The translations under genes were made by a program, and so were the position numbers. A stretch of DNA of 64,000 bases from Alphaproteobacteria bacterium. Its GTDB lineage: Bacteria > Pseudomonadota > Alphaproteobacteria > Reyranellales > Reyranellaceae. The notes under the pieces were generated by a model, which had not been told where the DNA came from, ran no database searches, and saw only the letters and a list, made by a program, of their open reading frames with translations. The stretch spans positions 124,001-188,000 of the forward strand of contig VGCH01000006.1 of the NCBI GenBank assembly GCA_016870115.1, in the 5' to 3' direction. This document shows positions 19,410-27,314 of this stretch, piece after piece. Every line of letters starts with the position of its first letter. Within the stretch, counting starts at the first letter, position 1.

Positions 19410-19952
19410 ATGGGCATTCCCTTTCGGCTGCAGAAGATCGGTCATGTGGTGCTCTATGTGGCCGACCTTGCGCGCGCGACGCGCTTCTACACCGAGGTGC
19501 TGGGCCTGAAGGTGTCGGATACCTACCCCGACTCCATGATGCCGGGCGGCATGGTGTTTCTCCGGTTCTCGACTGACCATCACGGAATCGCGCTGGTCGG
19601 CGCGGCCGGTCCGAAGCCTGCGCGCGTCGGGCTGCACCACATGGCCTTCGAAGTGGCGACGTTGGACGAGGTCTTTCGCGCCCGCGATTACCTCCAGATG
19701 CAGGGCGCGACTATTGTTTATCAGGGACGACGCCGGGCCGGCTGCCAGATCGCCGTCGAGTTCCTCGATCCCGACGGGCACCACCTCGAAGTTTATTGGG
19801 GCCTCGACCAGATAGGCAGCGATGGCCGCGCACGGTCGGCCGAGGAATGGCGCCAGACCATGACGCTGGAGGATGCAGTTCGCGTCGCGCCACCCGGTCA
19901 GGACACGACACTGCACGATCCCGCACTCGCGGCGAGGGTCGTTGCGCGATGA
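19410..19952 (+). CDS. VOC (glyoxalase/dioxygenase) family protein
   Basis: A 180-residue vicinal-oxygen-chelate protein. The first half has IGHVVLYVADLARATRFYTEVLGL, the standard glyoxalase-fold opening; the second has LHHMAFEVATLDEV and FLDPDGHHLEVYW, giving the metal-type His/Glu pattern HHMAFE and HLEVYW. It could be a lyase, isomerase or ring-cleaving dioxygenase. The stop overlaps the ATG of the monooxygenase gene, so the two probably act in one pathway. Confidence 0.88.
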   Translation: MGIPFRLQKIGHVVLYVADLARATRFYTEVLGLKVSDTYPDSMMPGGMVFLRFSTDHHGIALVGAAGPKPARVGLHHMAFEVATLDEVFRARDYLQMQGATIVYQGRRRAGCQIAVEFLDPDGHHLEVYWGLDQIGSDGRARSAEEWRQTMTLEDAVRVAPPGQDTTLHDPALAARVVAR

Positions 19953-21406
19953 GCAATCCGAGGGGCCCTCGCGTCGCTATCATCGGCGCGGGTATGTCGG
20001 GGCTGCTCGCGTCCATCCGCTTGCGTGAGGCTGGCATCGCCGATGTGACCATCCACGAGAAGGCCGACCGACCGGGCGGCACGTGGCGTGACAACACCTA
20101 TCCGGGTCTCTCCTGCGACGTGCCGAGCCACGTCTACACCTATTCGTTCGCGCCCAATCCCGACTGGTCGCGGCGTTTCTCGCCAGGCGCAGAGATCCAG
20201 GCCTACTTCGAAGGCATCGCCGACCGCTACGGGCTTCGCTCGCTGACCCGCTTCGCAAGCGAGATCGCGGAACTGCGCTGGGAGGGCGCACGCTGGCACT
20301 TGCGAGCCACCGACGGCCACAGCGAGGTTGCTGACTATGTGATCGCGGCGACGGGTGTCCTGCACAGGCCGGTGATGCCCGACATTCCCGGTCTCGAGCG
20401 CTTCGCGGGTGCTGCTTTCCATTCGGCGCGCTGGAATCACGCAGTGCCGCTCGATGGCCGGCGCGTCGGCATTGTCGGCACCGGCTCGACCGCGATCCAG
20501 ATCGTGCCGGCGCTGGTCGATCGCGTGCGCCACCTGTCGCTGTTCCAGCGCACCGCGCAATGGGTTCTGCCGATCGTGAACGATCCCTACAGCGATGAGG
20601 AGAAGGCCGGCTGGCGCGCCGATCCGGCGCGGCATCGAGCGATGCGCGACTGGCTGGCGGCGCGGCTGATCGATACCTTCGCCCGCGCCGTCGTGGGGGA
20701 GGATGCGTCTGGACTCGCCGAGATCGAACGGATGTGCCGAGAGCATCTGGAGACGGTGGTGCGCGATCCGGGCTTGCGCGAGCGGCTGCGGCCCAACTAC
20801 CGCGCCGCCTGCAAGCGGCTGGTGATGTCGGACAGTTTCTATGAGGCGATCCAGAAGCCGAACGCCGAGCTGGTGACCGACCCGATCCGCGAGGTCGAGC
20901 TCGCGGGCGTGCGGACCGCCGACGGCACGCTGCACGAACTTGACGTGCTGGTGCTGGCGACAGGCTTCGACGGACACAATTTCCTGCGACCGATGCGGGT
21001 CGCGGGCGAGGGCGGCCGCACGCTGGACGAGGCCTGGTCCGCGGGTAACCGCGCCTACCGCTCGGTCGTGGTGCCGGGATTTCCCAACCTCTTCATGCCG
21101 GTCGGACCCAACAGCCCGATCGGAAACTTCTCGGTGATCGAGATCTCCGAGATGCAGACCGATTACATCCTGAGGCTGATCGCGACTGCCGAGGCCGCGC
21201 CGCGCCGCCGGATCGCACCGACAGAGCGTGCAACGGCGACGTTCAACGCCGCGATGGCGGCGCGCATGTCGGGCACGGTCTGGGCCTCGGGCTGTCGCAG
21301 CTGGTACCTCGACCGCCACGGGCGGCCAGCGCTCTGGCCGTGGAGTTACGAGCGCTTCAAGGCCGACATGGCGCGCCCCGACCTCGCCGACTTCGAGGTC
21401 GGATAG
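19949..21406 (+). CDS. flavin-containing monooxygenase, Baeyer-Villiger type
   Basis: This 485-residue FAD/NADPH enzyme carries an N-terminal Rossmann motif VAIIGAGMSGLL, a second one in RVGIVGTGSTAIQIVPAL, and the FMO/BVMO fingerprint FAGAAFHSARWNH (FxGxxxHxxxW). EKADRPGGTWRDNTYPG is also typical of the group. It inserts oxygen into a ketone or oxidises a heteroatom. Coupled to the VOC gene upstream. It ends 6 bp from a convergent TauD gene. Confidence 0.9.
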   Translation: MSNPRGPRVAIIGAGMSGLLASIRLREAGIADVTIHEKADRPGGTWRDNTYPGLSCDVPSHVYTYSFAPNPDWSRRFSPGAEIQAYFEGIADRYGLRSLTRFASEIAELRWEGARWHLRATDGHSEVADYVIAATGVLHRPVMPDIPGLERFAGAAFHSARWNHAVPLDGRRVGIVGTGSTAIQIVPALVDRVRHLSLFQRTAQWVLPIVNDPYSDEEKAGWRADPARHRAMRDWLAARLIDTFARAVVGEDASGLAEIERMCREHLETVVRDPGLRERLRPNYRAACKRLVMSDSFYEAIQKPNAELVTDPIREVELAGVRTADGTLHELDVLVLATGFDGHNFLRPMRVAGEGGRTLDEAWSAGNRAYRSVVVPGFPNLFMPVGPNSPIGNFSVIEISEMQTDYILRLIATAEAAPRRRIAPTERATATFNAAMAARMSGTVWASGCRSWYLDRHGRPALWPWSYERFKADMARPDLADFEVG

Positions 21407-21412
21407 CGGCGC

Positions 21413-22252
21413 CTAGGCCCGCAGGAAGGGTTTGTCGCCGCACACGGTCACGCGGTGGCCGTAGCGGCGGTGCGGGAAGTAGTCGAACATCGCGTGGTGC
21501 TGGGCGCAGCGATTGTCCCAGAAGGCGATCGAGTTGGCGCGCCACTGGAAGCGGCAATGGAACTCCGGCGTCTCGATATGTCGATAGAGCATCTCGAGGA
21601 GCGCGTCGCTTTCGGTCTTGCGCAGTTGCGGGATGCGCAGGGTGAAGCCGCGATTGACGAACAGTCCGCGGCGGCCAGTCACCGGATGGGTGCGCACCAC
21701 CGGATGCTCGGCGTTGGGAAAGGCGATCTCGGCGCGGTCCGTCGCCTTGCGCCGGTAGTAGTGCGCCTTGCCGCTGTCATGGGTGGCGGTCAACCCTTCC
21801 AGCAGTCGCTGGATCGGCGCCGACAGCGTCTCGTAGGCGCGGTAGGTGTTGGCGAACAGCGTGTCGCCGCCGCCGTCGGGCGGGACCTCGGTGAGGTAGA
21901 GAATCGAGCCCATCGGCGGCTCGAGGTCGCAGCTCACGTCGGAGTGCCATTCCTCGCCCGCCACGTGCTTGCTCTTCTCGTTGGCCTTGATCACCAGGAC
22001 CTCGGGATGCTCGGCGATCTCGATCGGCGCGTTGGGGTGGACGTGCAGCTTGCCGAAGCGCCGGCCGAATTCCTTGTGCTGATCGATGCTGAGCTTCTGG
22101 TCGCGAAAGAAGATCACCAGATTGTCCATCAGCGCGTCGTGCACTTCCTGGAATTGCTGGTTGCCGAGCGGCCGCGAGAGATCGATCCCGCCGATCTCGG
22201 CGCCGATGGTGGGGGTAAGCTTGCGAACCTCGATGGTCTCGTACTTCGGCAT
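21413..22252 (-). CDS. TauD/TfdA family Fe(II)/2-oxoglutarate dioxygenase
   Basis: A 279-residue dioxygenase starting at ATG 22252 behind GGGAGG. The iron motif is intact: HSD in GEEWHSDVSCDLEPP, distal His in NRCAQHHAMFDYFPHRR and Arg in the same C-terminal strand. VIFFRDQKLSIDQHKEFGRRFG is the usual TauD N-terminal block. It hydroxylates a small acid or sulfonate with CO2 and succinate as by-products. Compare the other TauD-type protein of this window at 27311-28117, where the Asp ligand is lost. Confidence 0.92.
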   Translation of the reverse strand: MPKYETIEVRKLTPTIGAEIGGIDLSRPLGNQQFQEVHDALMDNLVIFFRDQKLSIDQHKEFGRRFGKLHVHPNAPIEIAEHPEVLVIKANEKSKHVAGEEWHSDVSCDLEPPMGSILYLTEVPPDGGGDTLFANTYRAYETLSAPIQRLLEGLTATHDSGKAHYYRRKATDRAEIAFPNAEHPVVRTHPVTGRRGLFVNRGFTLRIPQLRKTESDALLEMLYRHIETPEFHCRFQWRANSIAFWDNRCAQHHAMFDYFPHRRYGHRVTVCGDKPFLRA

Positions 22253-22290
22253 CTTTGCCTCCCGATCCTGGCCTCGATGATGCAGCCGTG

Positions 22291-23118
22291 TCAGTGCGCC
22301 ATCAACAGGGGCGCCCTGCTGGACGAAATCACCTTGCCCGTGGCGCCGCCCAGGCCAAGGAAGCTGAGCGCCTGGTTCCGACCATAGGCACCCATCACCA
22401 GGAGATCGCCGCCCTGTTCGTGGACGAAGCCCAGCAGCGCGCGCCCGCGGGCGCGGCCCGACACGGCGCCGGGGTCGATGTTGGCGGTGGCGCACTCGAT
22501 ACCGTGGCGCTTGAGCTGCCGGGCGACATAGGCGGCGCCGTAGTCCTCGTGGGCGGGGCCGACGCACAGCAGCGTCGCGCGCCCGGCCGCCGCCAGGAAC
22601 GGCAGCGCATAGTTCAGCGCCCGGGCCGCCTGGTGGCTCGCGTTCCACGCCACGACGGGCTGCCGGAATGGGCCCGCGCCCGGCGAGGGCGGGGCGATCA
22701 TCACTGGACCCGCGCACTCGTACAGCGCCGCCTCGACGGTGGCGGGTGCGATGTTCTCGGGATCACCGCCTGGCCGGCCGAGCAACACCATCTCGTTGGC
22801 GCGACCCATGCCGATCATCAGCGCGCGATCGCCGTGCTCGGCGCGGGTCTAGGTCGCTCCCTTGGTCGCGAGCAGCCGCGCCTCGTAGTGACGGCGCGAT
22901 TCGGCGGCGCGGGCGTCGAGGCGAACCTCGTCCAGCTCGGCCACCAGCGGTGCGACGTCGGTACCGAGCCCGAGTGCATCGGAGATGCCACCGGGTGCGG
23001 TCGGCAGATGCAGCGCATCGACCGCGATGCCGTACTGGCTGGCGAGCCGGGCGGCGAGGCCGAACGAGGTGGCAGCGTCGGGGCCGCCCTCGGAGATGGC
23101 CAGCAGTGAACGGATCAT
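22291..23118 (-). pseudogene. tandem-domain universal stress protein interrupted by an in-frame TAG
   Basis: Two reading frames in the same phase make one universal stress protein. The upstream half (23118-22852, 89 residues) begins MIRSLLAISEGGPDAATSFG and stops at TAG 22851-22849. The same phase continues through TRAEHGDRALMIGMGRAN into the second Usp domain, ending at TGA 22293-22291 with DLLVMGAYGRN near the C-terminus, a typical UspA motif. Spacing between the half-domains is normal, so a single sense codon has become amber; a Trp (TGG) is often found there in relatives as I recall. The start overlaps the stop of the transporter gene by 4 bp. Either a decayed gene, amber read-through, or two short proteins restarting near ATG 22818. 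Confidence 0.72.
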
Positions 23119-23654
23119 GGCGCGACCTTTCTTAGCCAATGCACGACCGGCAACGCCAGTAGCACCATCCAGCCCTTGCCGACGATCTGGCCGGCGAGAA
23201 ACTCGAGGCTGCCGAAAGCGAGCCACAGGAACAGGACGCTGTCGACCGCCAGGCCGACCGTGCTCGACGCCAGTACTGCCAGCACGAGACCCCGCTCCTG
23301 CAGCGGAGTGTAGACGGCGAAGTCTGCCAGCTCGGACAACAAGAACGCCACCGTCGAGGCGATCACCAGCGCCGGCGGCGCCAGCGCTGCGGACAGGGCC
23401 GCGCCCCAGAAGATCGCGCCGACCGCCCATAGGCGGCCGAGATGGCGCTGGACCAGATCGCGCAGCACCAGCGCAAGTCCGATCGTGAGTACGCCCGATG
23501 GCGCCATCAGTCCCGGCGCGACCGGCAAGAGGCAGGGCCCGTCCGGCACGCACTTGGTGCCGACATTGCCGATCATCCAGTTGGCCGCCGGAATGCAGGC
23601 GATGAAGAGCGCGAGGCAGGCGAAACCGAGCGCGCGGGATGAGGTCGGGATCAC
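23115..23654 (-). CDS. VUT family queuosine precursor transporter (YhhQ-like)
   Basis: The 179-residue integral membrane protein has about six hydrophobic segments and the family pattern IPAANWMIGNVG at the start, LVLRDLVQRHLGR in the first loop and STVAFLLSELADFAVYTPL in the middle. VUT/YhhQ proteins import queuosine precursors such as preQ0. It lies 35 bp downstream of queC, so synthesis and uptake of the same precursor are encoded together, which supports the substrate. Confidence 0.85.
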   Translation of the reverse strand: MIPTSSRALGFACLALFIACIPAANWMIGNVGTKCVPDGPCLLPVAPGLMAPSGVLTIGLALVLRDLVQRHLGRLWAVGAIFWGAALSAALAPPALVIASTVAFLLSELADFAVYTPLQERGLVLAVLASSTVGLAVDSVLFLWLAFGSLEFLAGQIVGKGWMVLLALPVVHWLRKVAP

Positions 23655-23689
23655 GAGAGCTTCACTCCTTCGACGGTCTCGCCGCGCCG

Positions 23690-24379
23690 CTAGGCGGCGT
23701 GGCCACGGGCGCGCAGCGTGCAGGCGGGGCAGATGCCGCAGCCGTGCCCCCAGTCGTGCCGCAGGCCCCGCTCACCCAGATAGCAGGTGTGGGTTTCGGC
23801 CGCGATCAGATCGACCAGCGCGTCGCCGCCCAGCCGTTCGGCGAGCTGCCAGGTCTCGGCCTTGTCGAGCCACATCAGTGGCGTGTGCAGGCGCAGCGAC
23901 CGACCGAGGCCCAGCGACAGCGCCTGCTCCATCGCCCGCATCGTGGCGTCGCGGCAATCGGGGTAGCCGGAATAGTCGGTCTCGCACATGCCGCCCACCA
24001 GGTCGGCGATCCCGCGCCGCCAGGCGAGCGCGCCGGCGAACACCAGGAATGCGAGGTTGCGGCCGGGCACGAAGCTGTTGGGCAGCCCGTCGCGTTCGAC
24101 GGCGAAGGCGACTTCGCGGGTGAGCGAGGTCTCGCTGATGGCGCCCAGCACGCCGAGATCGATCAGGTGATCGTCGCCCAGTCGTGGTGCCCAGGCGGGA
24201 AAGCGCGCGACGATCTCCCGGCGCACGGCAAGCCTCGCCTCAAGCTCGATGCGATGGCGCTGGCCATAGTCGAAGGCGAGCGTTTCCACACGCTCGAAGC
24301 GCTTCAGCGCCCAGGCGAGGCAGGTGGTGGAATCCTGGCCACCGGAGAACAGCACCAGGGCGGAAGAGGCGGCGCTCAT
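23690..24379 (-). CDS. queC: 7-cyano-7-deazaguanine synthase QueC
   Basis: A 229-residue QueC, the ATP-dependent enzyme converting 7-carboxy-7-deazaguanine to preQ0 for queuosine tRNA modification. The PP-loop is [33 protein letters not shown] is the central family block; the zinc site is built from Cys in ETHTCYLGE and [17 protein letters not shown] 24379 is chosen because the family N-terminus begins immediately before the PP-loop. It diverges from an SDR gene across 54 bp and leads the minus-strand group with the VUT transporter. Confidence 0.95.
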   Translation of the reverse strand: MSAASSALVLFSGGQDSTTCLAWALKRFERVETLAFDYGQRHRIELEARLAVRREIVARFPAWAPRLGDDHLIDLGVLGAISETSLTREVAFAVERDGLPNSFVPGRNLAFLVFAGALAWRRGIADLVGGMCETDYSGYPDCRDATMRAMEQALSLGLGRSLRLHTPLMWLDKAETWQLAERLGGDALVDLIAAETHTCYLGERGLRHDWGHGCGICPACTLRARGHAA

Positions 24380-24433
24380 GGCGGGGCTTATAGCGCCCCG
24401 ATACAGTGGGCGCACCAAGAGGGAAGGAACGAC

Positions 24434-25186
24434 ATGGCGGGCAAACTGGCAGGCAAGACGGCGCTGGTGACGGGCGCGGGCAAGAACATCGGTCGCGCGA
24501 TCGCCCTTAGGCTGGCGGCCGATGGTGCGGCCGTCGCGGTCAACGGCCGGTCGGACCGCGCCGCCGTCCTGGACACGGTGCGCGCCATCGAGGCGGCGGG
24601 CGGCCGCGCGGTCGCCGCGATGGGTGATGTGTCGAAGCCCGACGACGCGGCGCGCGTGGTGGCGGAGGCGGTGGCGGCGCTGGGCGGCGTCGACATTCTC
24701 GTGAGCAACGCAGGCCTGCGCCGCCAGACCAAGTTCACGGACATGGGCTTCGAGGAGTGGCGGGAAATCCTCGCCGTCGCGCTCGATGGCGCCTTCCTGC
24801 TGTGCAAGGCGGCCGTGCCCTCGATGATCCAGCGCGGCGGCGGCGCCATTGTCGGCATCTCCGGCATCTCGACCCATGTCGGCACGAAGGACCGCGCCCA
24901 TGTCTCGGCCTCGAAGTCCGGGCTCGAAGGTCTGATGCGCGCGCTTGCGGTCGAACTCGCGCCTCACGGCATCACCGCCAACGCCGTCGCCCCCGGTGCC
25001 ATCGATACCGCGCGCGGCGCGTCGGCGGGACCCGCGCCGGCCAACCGGGTGAACCGCCCGATCCCGCTTGGCCGCTTCGGCACCGTGGAGGAGATCGCGG
25101 CCCTCGTTCATCACCTGGTCGGGCCGGAGGGCAGGTTCATCACCGGCCAGACGATCCATGCCAATGGCGGCGAGTTTCTGACCTAA
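24434..25186 (+). CDS. SDR family protein lacking the catalytic tyrosine
   Basis: A 250-residue classical-length SDR starting after AGGGAAGGA. The cofactor motif is [12 protein letters not shown] is present, and the C-terminal [11 protein letters not shown] is normal. In the active-site motif YxxxK the Lys is K161 but the Tyr position is V157 (HVSASK, with His156 beside it). Ser143/Ser146 remain. It therefore cannot use the usual proton relay unless His156 substitutes. Related sequences with HVxASK/HVVAAK occur as I recall, so this is probably a real subfamily and not decay. Confidence 0.88.
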   Translation: MAGKLAGKTALVTGAGKNIGRAIALRLAADGAAVAVNGRSDRAAVLDTVRAIEAAGGRAVAAMGDVSKPDDAARVVAEAVAALGGVDILVSNAGLRRQTKFTDMGFEEWREILAVALDGAFLLCKAAVPSMIQRGGGAIVGISGISTHVGTKDRAHVSASKSGLEGLMRALAVELAPHGITANAVAPGAIDTARGASAGPAPANRVNRPIPLGRFGTVEEIAALVHHLVGPEGRFITGQTIHANGGEFLT

Positions 25187-25509
25187 CCAAATCATCCTAT
25201 CGCGCAGTTGAATTCCGGTCGCCAAGCGTTTGAAAGGACGCGCGGATTCACGATTCGCGATCGAAAAAAGCGGGAAGAATCTCTTGGAACTGTTGAAAGA
25301 GTGAGGCGACCTTGAGCCTCCGGTGCGGGACCCGGAAAGGCGGAACGCAAGGGATTCGGGGGTGTCCACGTATAGGAAGAGGATAGACAATCGTCTTCCT
25401 GCTGTCAAACATCCGGCGCGCGGTCCGCGCGCGCGGAAAGCGGGTGATCGCGCGAGAGGGCGAGCCTCGTTGCCTCCCCATTCCGTAGGAGAGGCATCCC
25501 ACTCTCCGC
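25187..25509. other. 323-bp intergenic region between convergent genes
   Basis: No convincing gene, tRNA or repeat is seen. The stretch contains locally AT-richer DNA at 25187-25290 and a GC-only hairpin, GCGCGCGG at 25416-25423 against CCGCGCGC at 25425-25432, without a U-run. It lies between the convergent SDR and selenoprotein genes, so it probably holds 3' ends. A minus-strand reading frame through it has no recognisable domain. Confidence 0.5.
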
Positions 25510-26031
25510 TCAATCCTCCAGCAGGATCGGCAAGGCCTGCTCGTACGCCACTTCGGCCCGCTCCTTGAGTTCAGGCAAGGTGCAGCTGCCGATTGGGTGC
25601 TTGAGCTTGAGGAAGGGGTAGTCGGGCAGGCCGAGCACGCGCGCGATGTTGCGGGCCGTGACGACAAACGGCTCGGTGCAGAGCACCACCGCGCGCTTGC
25701 CGAGTTGTTCGAAGGTGATTCCGTCGTGCAGACTGCACGTTGAGCAGGAGCCTCAATCACCCAGGCCGGTGATGACGAAGTCGACCTCCTGCGCGATATC
25801 GGTCAGTGTGTTGGACGGCGCGGGCGCCGATGCGTTTCTCTTCGAGGCGAGCTTGCGCACGGTGCAGCCATGGCGCTGCACTAAGAGAGCGGCTACCTCG
25901 TTCAGCATCTCCGGCGCATTGAGCTTGCCGTTCTCCAGAATGCCGATGCGCGCGCCCTGCAGGCTGGCGAGTTTCGGCGCGCGCGCGGCCTGCCGCTTGG
26001 GCGGCGGCGCGGTCGGGACATAAAGCTGCAT
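25510..26031 (-). CDS. UGSC family selenoprotein, UGA decoded as selenocysteine
   Basis: Read through one TGA, this is a 173-residue protein. ATG 26031 has AAGGAG seven bases upstream. The TGA at 25755-25753 is codon 93, in GLGD-U-GSCSTC, the U-G-S-C motif that names this family; Cys96 and Cys99 follow. After the TGA the frame stays fully coding for 80 codons ([20 protein letters not shown], then [18 protein letters not shown]) to a second TGA at 25512-25510. A hairpin at 25739-25725 supplies a SECIS-like element. The N-terminal half has a strand [15 protein letters not shown] and [10 protein letters not shown]. The function is unknown; U-x-x-C suggests redox chemistry. The partner gene lies 4 bp upstream. 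An automatic caller would stop at codon 93. Confidence 0.88.
25725..25739 (-). promoter_or_regulatory. bacterial SECIS-like hairpin downstream of the UGA codon
   Basis: In the message the UGA is followed by 13 bases, then a perfect 6-bp stem CGUGCA/UGCACG closing on the triloop GUC, whose G-U lies 20-21 bases after UGA. From memory, the E. coli fdhF SECIS has UGCA-GGUC-UGCA at almost the same distance, so both the apical sequence and the position match a known SelB target. A weaker lower stem (C-G, U-G) may follow after a two-base internal loop. Confidence 0.75.
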
Positions 26032-26035
26032 GGCG

Positions 26036-27112
26036 TTACTCCTTCTTCGGGGTTGGCCGGATCGCGGCGTGTTGCATGAGCGAGCCGCGGAGGCGGCTCC
26101 AGGACGGGATGAAGCAGGAGTGGCCGCCGGCGTCGCCACCGCCCATGGTGATCAGGATGTCTGAGGGCGCGAGCCCGCGATGGAGGAAGCCGGCCTCGGT
26201 GAGGGCGTGCGCGGAGGCCACGTGCTGGCGGTCGTATTCGCTGTCCCGGTACTTGCCGACGCCCTTCATGCCCTCGACCGGGCGCTTGGCATGCGTGAAC
26301 AGGTAGTCCTGCGCCTTCTCGCGCGTCCAGCCGGTCGAGGTCACGATTTGCATGTGCTCGGGCGACAGGATGACGACGCTCTGGCCGAGCGTGATGCAGC
26401 CATAGTTGGCCATGGCATCGGCCACCGAGCCCAGGATTTGCTCCGGCGTGTTGCCGCCATGGTTCTCGATGTTGAAGTAGCCGCCGCCGGCAAACGCCGT
26501 GACGCTCGACGTGCCCTTCGGGTAGCCCTGCGCCTCACAGAGCAGCGGCCACGGATTGCCGCGGGCCCGTTCGGCGATGCAGAAGCTGTATTTACCGGGG
26601 TTGCCCTGTGTCGACTTGTCGGAGATGCCGGGCAGCATCTGGAACACGTTGCGCAGGATCAGCCGCGTCACACGGCCGATGGTGGCATTGGCGCGGTTGC
26701 CGGGACCGAACAGGTTGACGTCGCTGTTCATGGAGATCTGATCGCCGTAGGGGCCGCTCACCACCAGGAGGGGCGCAGAGCCACCGGTCGAGGCGGTGGA
26801 GCCATGGAAGTTGAATTCCGGACGGTCCATCGCCTCGAAGGCCGCGACGAGTACCGGGAAGTACTCCGGCAGGCAGCCCGCCATGACGGCGTTGACCGCC
26901 GCGCCGTGCAGGGTGAGTTCAAGCGTGGTCGCGGGATGGCGTGCAATCACCGTCTCGGGCGGGCGGGGGTCGGCCGCCAGCATCGAAGTCACGCGGCTGA
27001 CCTCAGGCGGAACGACAGGGAGTCCGTCCGTCCAGCCCTGCTCGTAGCACCAGTCGATGGCGGCCAGCAGATCGTCCGGCGCCTCGACCGTTCGCGGGGA
27101 GAAAGCGGCCAT
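26036..27112 (-). CDS. conserved partner protein of the UGSC selenoprotein, function unknown
   Basis: I do not recognise a characterised family for this 358-residue protein. It is soluble-looking, with no signal peptide or membrane span. Distinct segments are AIDWCYEQGWTDGLPVVPPE at the N-terminus, a Gly/Ser-rich block GSTASTGGSAPLLVVSGPYG, FAGGGYFNIENHGGNTPEQ, and DILITMGGGDAGGHSCFIPS at the C-terminus. Conserved-looking Cys occur at CYEQ, AGCLP, CIAE, LLCEA, GCI and HSCFI. It ends 4 bp before the selenoprotein start, so the two are co-translated and probably interact or act in sequence. ATG 27112 has a GGGAAGG very close upstream. Confidence 0.7.
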   Translation of the reverse strand: MAAFSPRTVEAPDDLLAAIDWCYEQGWTDGLPVVPPEVSRVTSMLAADPRPPETVIARHPATTLELTLHGAAVNAVMAGCLPEYFPVLVAAFEAMDRPEFNFHGSTASTGGSAPLLVVSGPYGDQISMNSDVNLFGPGNRANATIGRVTRLILRNVFQMLPGISDKSTQGNPGKYSFCIAERARGNPWPLLCEAQGYPKGTSSVTAFAGGGYFNIENHGGNTPEQILGSVADAMANYGCITLGQSVVILSPEHMQIVTSTGWTREKAQDYLFTHAKRPVEGMKGVGKYRDSEYDRQHVASAHALTEAGFLHRGLAPSDILITMGGGDAGGHSCFIPSWSRLRGSLMQHAAIRPTPKKE

Positions 27113-27121
27113 TGTCCTTCC

Positions 27122-27229
27122 CTATTCCAGCTTGATGCCGAGCTTCTGGATCAGCGCCTTCCGCTCGACCGACTTAAACACGAGCGGCGGCTGTGCGCAC
27201 GTACCGGACGGAACCGTCGCTTCACCGCA
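27122..27229 (-). pseudogene. C-terminal tail of a lost gene
   Basis: In this phase the codons read as a natural protein end: 35 residues from CGEATVPSG through QPPLVFKSVERKALIQKLG, then TAG at 27124-27122. There is no start codon or upstream extension, because a stop precedes it directly. The codon choice is like real genes of this window. I read it as the 3' end of a gene whose body was deleted, left between the SDR remnant and the partner gene. The parent family is not recognised. Confidence 0.35.
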
Positions 27230-27314
27230 TCATCCTTCCGCCATCGACGGCGCGCGTGTCGTCGGTGTCTTGGGCGCCGCCAGTGACCAGCGCGACGCGG
27301 CGCGCGGCGCTCAT
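27222..27314 (-). pseudogene. SDR gene remnant with internal deletion
   Basis: A 30-codon frame starts at ATG 27314, overlapping the dioxygenase stop (ATGA), with MSAARRVALVTGGAQ, a typical SDR N-terminus up to the cofactor loop. It then jumps to TDDTRAVDGGRMMR and a stop, which is a typical SDR C-terminus. About 220 residues are missing between them. The frame is kept, so the deletion was in phase or the remnant is a fortuitous join. It cannot be an enzyme. Confidence 0.6.

Noticed and set aside
22849..22851. Pyrrolysine or general TAG reassignment to explain the amber codons
   Set aside because: Many intact genes here end with TAG (for example at 21406, 45359, 47789 and 49376), so general reassignment is unlikely; local mutation is simpler.
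22849..23553. Longer reading of the universal stress protein with an upstream extension
   Set aside because: The extension is the reverse phase of the transporter gene; the Usp sequence begins at ATG 23118.
25248..25752. Minus-strand frame running through the selenoprotein 3' half and the intergenic region
   Set aside because: It is in another phase from the UGSC coding frame, is Ser/Arg/Pro-rich and has no family match.
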